From positions 310,001 through 374,000 of the forward strand of contig NZ_JAUSXV010000001.1 of assembly GCF_030816295.1 (NCBI RefSeq): a DNA stretch of 64,000 nucleotides, read 5' to 3'. Below the pieces are notes generated by a model, which was not told the origin of the DNA, ran no database searches, and saw only the letters and a list, made by a program, of their open reading frames with translations. This stretch comes from Microbacterium natoriense. GTDB taxonomy: Bacteria; Actinomycetota; Actinomycetes; Actinomycetales; Microbacteriaceae. The translations under genes were made by a program, and so were the position numbers. Within the stretch, counting starts at the first letter, position 1, and every line of letters begins with the position of its first letter. Of this stretch, positions 63,149 through 64,000 are shown piece after piece.

Positions 63149-64000
63149 ATGACCGAGCCCACCACCACCCAGACCGGAACACCGGTCGCGAGCGACGCGC
63201 ACTCGCTCACGGTCGGCGCAGACGGCCCCACCGTTCTGCATGACCGATACCTCGTCGAGAAGCTCGCCTCGTTCAACCGCGAGCGCGTGCCGGAGCGCAA
63301 CCCGCACGCCAAGGGCGGCGGCGCGTTCGGCACGTTCACCGTGACCGAAGACGTGTCGGCCTACACCCGCGCCGCGGCGTTCCAGCCGGGTGCCGTGAGC
63401 GAGACGCTGCTGCGCTTCTCGTCGGTCGCCGGCGAGCAGGGTTCCCCCGACACCTGGCGCGATGTGCGCGGCTTCGCGCTGCGCTTCTACACGAGCGAGG
63501 GCAACCTCGACATCGTCGGCAACAACACTCCGACCTTCTTCCTCCGCGACGCGATGAAGTTCCCCGACTTCATCCACTCGCAGAAGCGACTCGGCGACTC
63601 GGGTCTGCGCAACGCCGACATGCAGTGGGACTTCTGGACGCTCTCCCCCGAGACCGCCCACCAGGTCACCTACCTCATGGGCGACCGTGGTCTGCCGGCA
63701 TCCTGGCGTCACATGAACGGCTACGGCTCGCACACCTATCAGTGGGTCAACGCGGCGGGCGAGCGCTTCTGGGTGCAGTACCACTTCCTGTCGAAGCAGG
63801 GCGTGGAGCGGATGGATGCCGCCGAGGCCGAGAAGCTCGCGGGCTCCGATGCCGACTACTACCGCCGCGACCTCTTCGACGCGATCGCGCGGGGCGACAA
63901 CCCGTCGTGGGACGTCTTCGTGCAGGTCATGCCGTACGAGGAGGGCAAGACCTACCGGTTCAACCCGTTCGACCTCACCAAGACGTGGTCGAAGAAGGAC
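63149..64000 (+). CDS. katA: Catalase (monofunctional, haem), 3' end outside the window
   Basis: 284 residues of a clade 3-like catalase, cut by the window end. The distal haem residues are His53 in [12 protein letters not shown] and Asn125/126 in [31 protein letters not shown] and [14 protein letters not shown] sequence ([12 protein letters not shown]) are typical. RBS AGAAGGAGA ends 4 nt before the ATG. It decomposes hydrogen peroxide. It lies 72 bp after the Fur-family stop and is probably co-regulated by it. Confidence 0.93.
   Translation, partial: MTEPTTTQTGTPVASDAHSLTVGADGPTVLHDRYLVEKLASFNRERVPERNPHAKGGGAFGTFTVTEDVSAYTRAAAFQPGAVSETLLRFSSVAGEQGSPDTWRDVRGFALRFYTSEGNLDIVGNNTPTFFLRDAMKFPDFIHSQKRLGDSGLRNADMQWDFWTLSPETAHQVTYLMGDRGLPASWRHMNGYGSHTYQWVNAAGERFWVQYHFLSKQGVERMDAAEAEKLAGSDADYYRRDLFDAIARGDNPSWDVFVQVMPYEEGKTYRFNPFDLTKTWSKKD

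Overview
The window is 64 kb of high-GC chromosomal DNA from an actinobacterium, most likely a Microbacteriaceae member close to Microbacterium. That assignment rests on the strong G/C third-position bias, the frequent gatgcc and gcatcc strings, the many 1-4 nt gene overlaps, the split branched-chain E1 alpha/beta plus E2 cluster, and an actinobacterial ClpP pair beside a ClgR/PopR-type regulator. I see no rRNA, tRNA, CRISPR, insertion sequence or prophage. The gene order is compact, and most gaps under 300 bp hold palindromic repeats.

Layout. 1-6.4 kb: an alpha-glucoside ABC importer with a GH13 glucosidase on the minus strand, divergent from a ROK regulator across a perfect inverted repeat. 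6.5-11.2 kb: branched-chain 2-oxoacid dehydrogenase E1 alpha, E1 beta and E2, with a HisC-type aminotransferase. 11.2-18.8 kb: small membrane proteins, a WXG100-like protein paired with an alpha/beta-hydrolase, LMW protein-tyrosine phosphatase, purB with an apparent CTG start, a DivIVA-domain protein, an MFS exporter. 19-24.7 kb: regulators, a rhodanese, an EamA exporter and ribA. 24.3-26.1 kb: a ClgR/PopR-like regulator ending in LAA, convergent with two overlapping clpP genes, one of which has lost its nucleophilic serine. 26.2-32.4 kb: thioesterase, cystathionine gamma-lyase-type enzyme with a divergent (frameshifted) Lrp regulator, acyl-CoA synthetase, MATE exporter.

32.4-53.1 kb is a large sugar and inositol uptake region. 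A ChvE/GguAB-type monosaccharide importer is followed by a ROK regulator and an orphan ABC ATPase. A second sugar/inositol importer (binding protein, permease, ATPase) runs convergently. Next come a frameshifted Gfo/Idh/MocA dehydrogenase and a complete myo-inositol catabolic operon, iolC-aldolase-iolA-iolB-iolD-iolE-iolG-iolH, divergent from a GntR regulator (iolR-like). Inositol would be imported by the ABC system, oxidised (IolG), dehydrated (IolE), ring-opened (IolD), isomerised (IolB), phosphorylated (IolC), cleaved by the aldolase and converted to acetyl/propionyl-CoA by IolA. TGT-N4-ACA boxes lie in both divergent promoter regions.

53.2-64 kb: an APC amino-acid permease, a DUF2871-type membrane protein, a LuxR-type two-component system, an aldo/keto reductase, a YigZ-family protein, a DnaJ-domain protein, a UPF0303 / TolB-like / toroid-fold gene run, and a Fur-family regulator followed by a catalase cut by the window end.

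Five single-base indels, mostly in short C or G runs, break four otherwise well-conserved genes (Lrp regulator, Gfo/Idh/MocA dehydrogenase twice, amino-acid permease, Fur). Residual assembly error is the simplest explanation. The most unusual biology is the ClpP pair with a predicted inactive subunit next to a regulator that carries a degron-like C-terminus.
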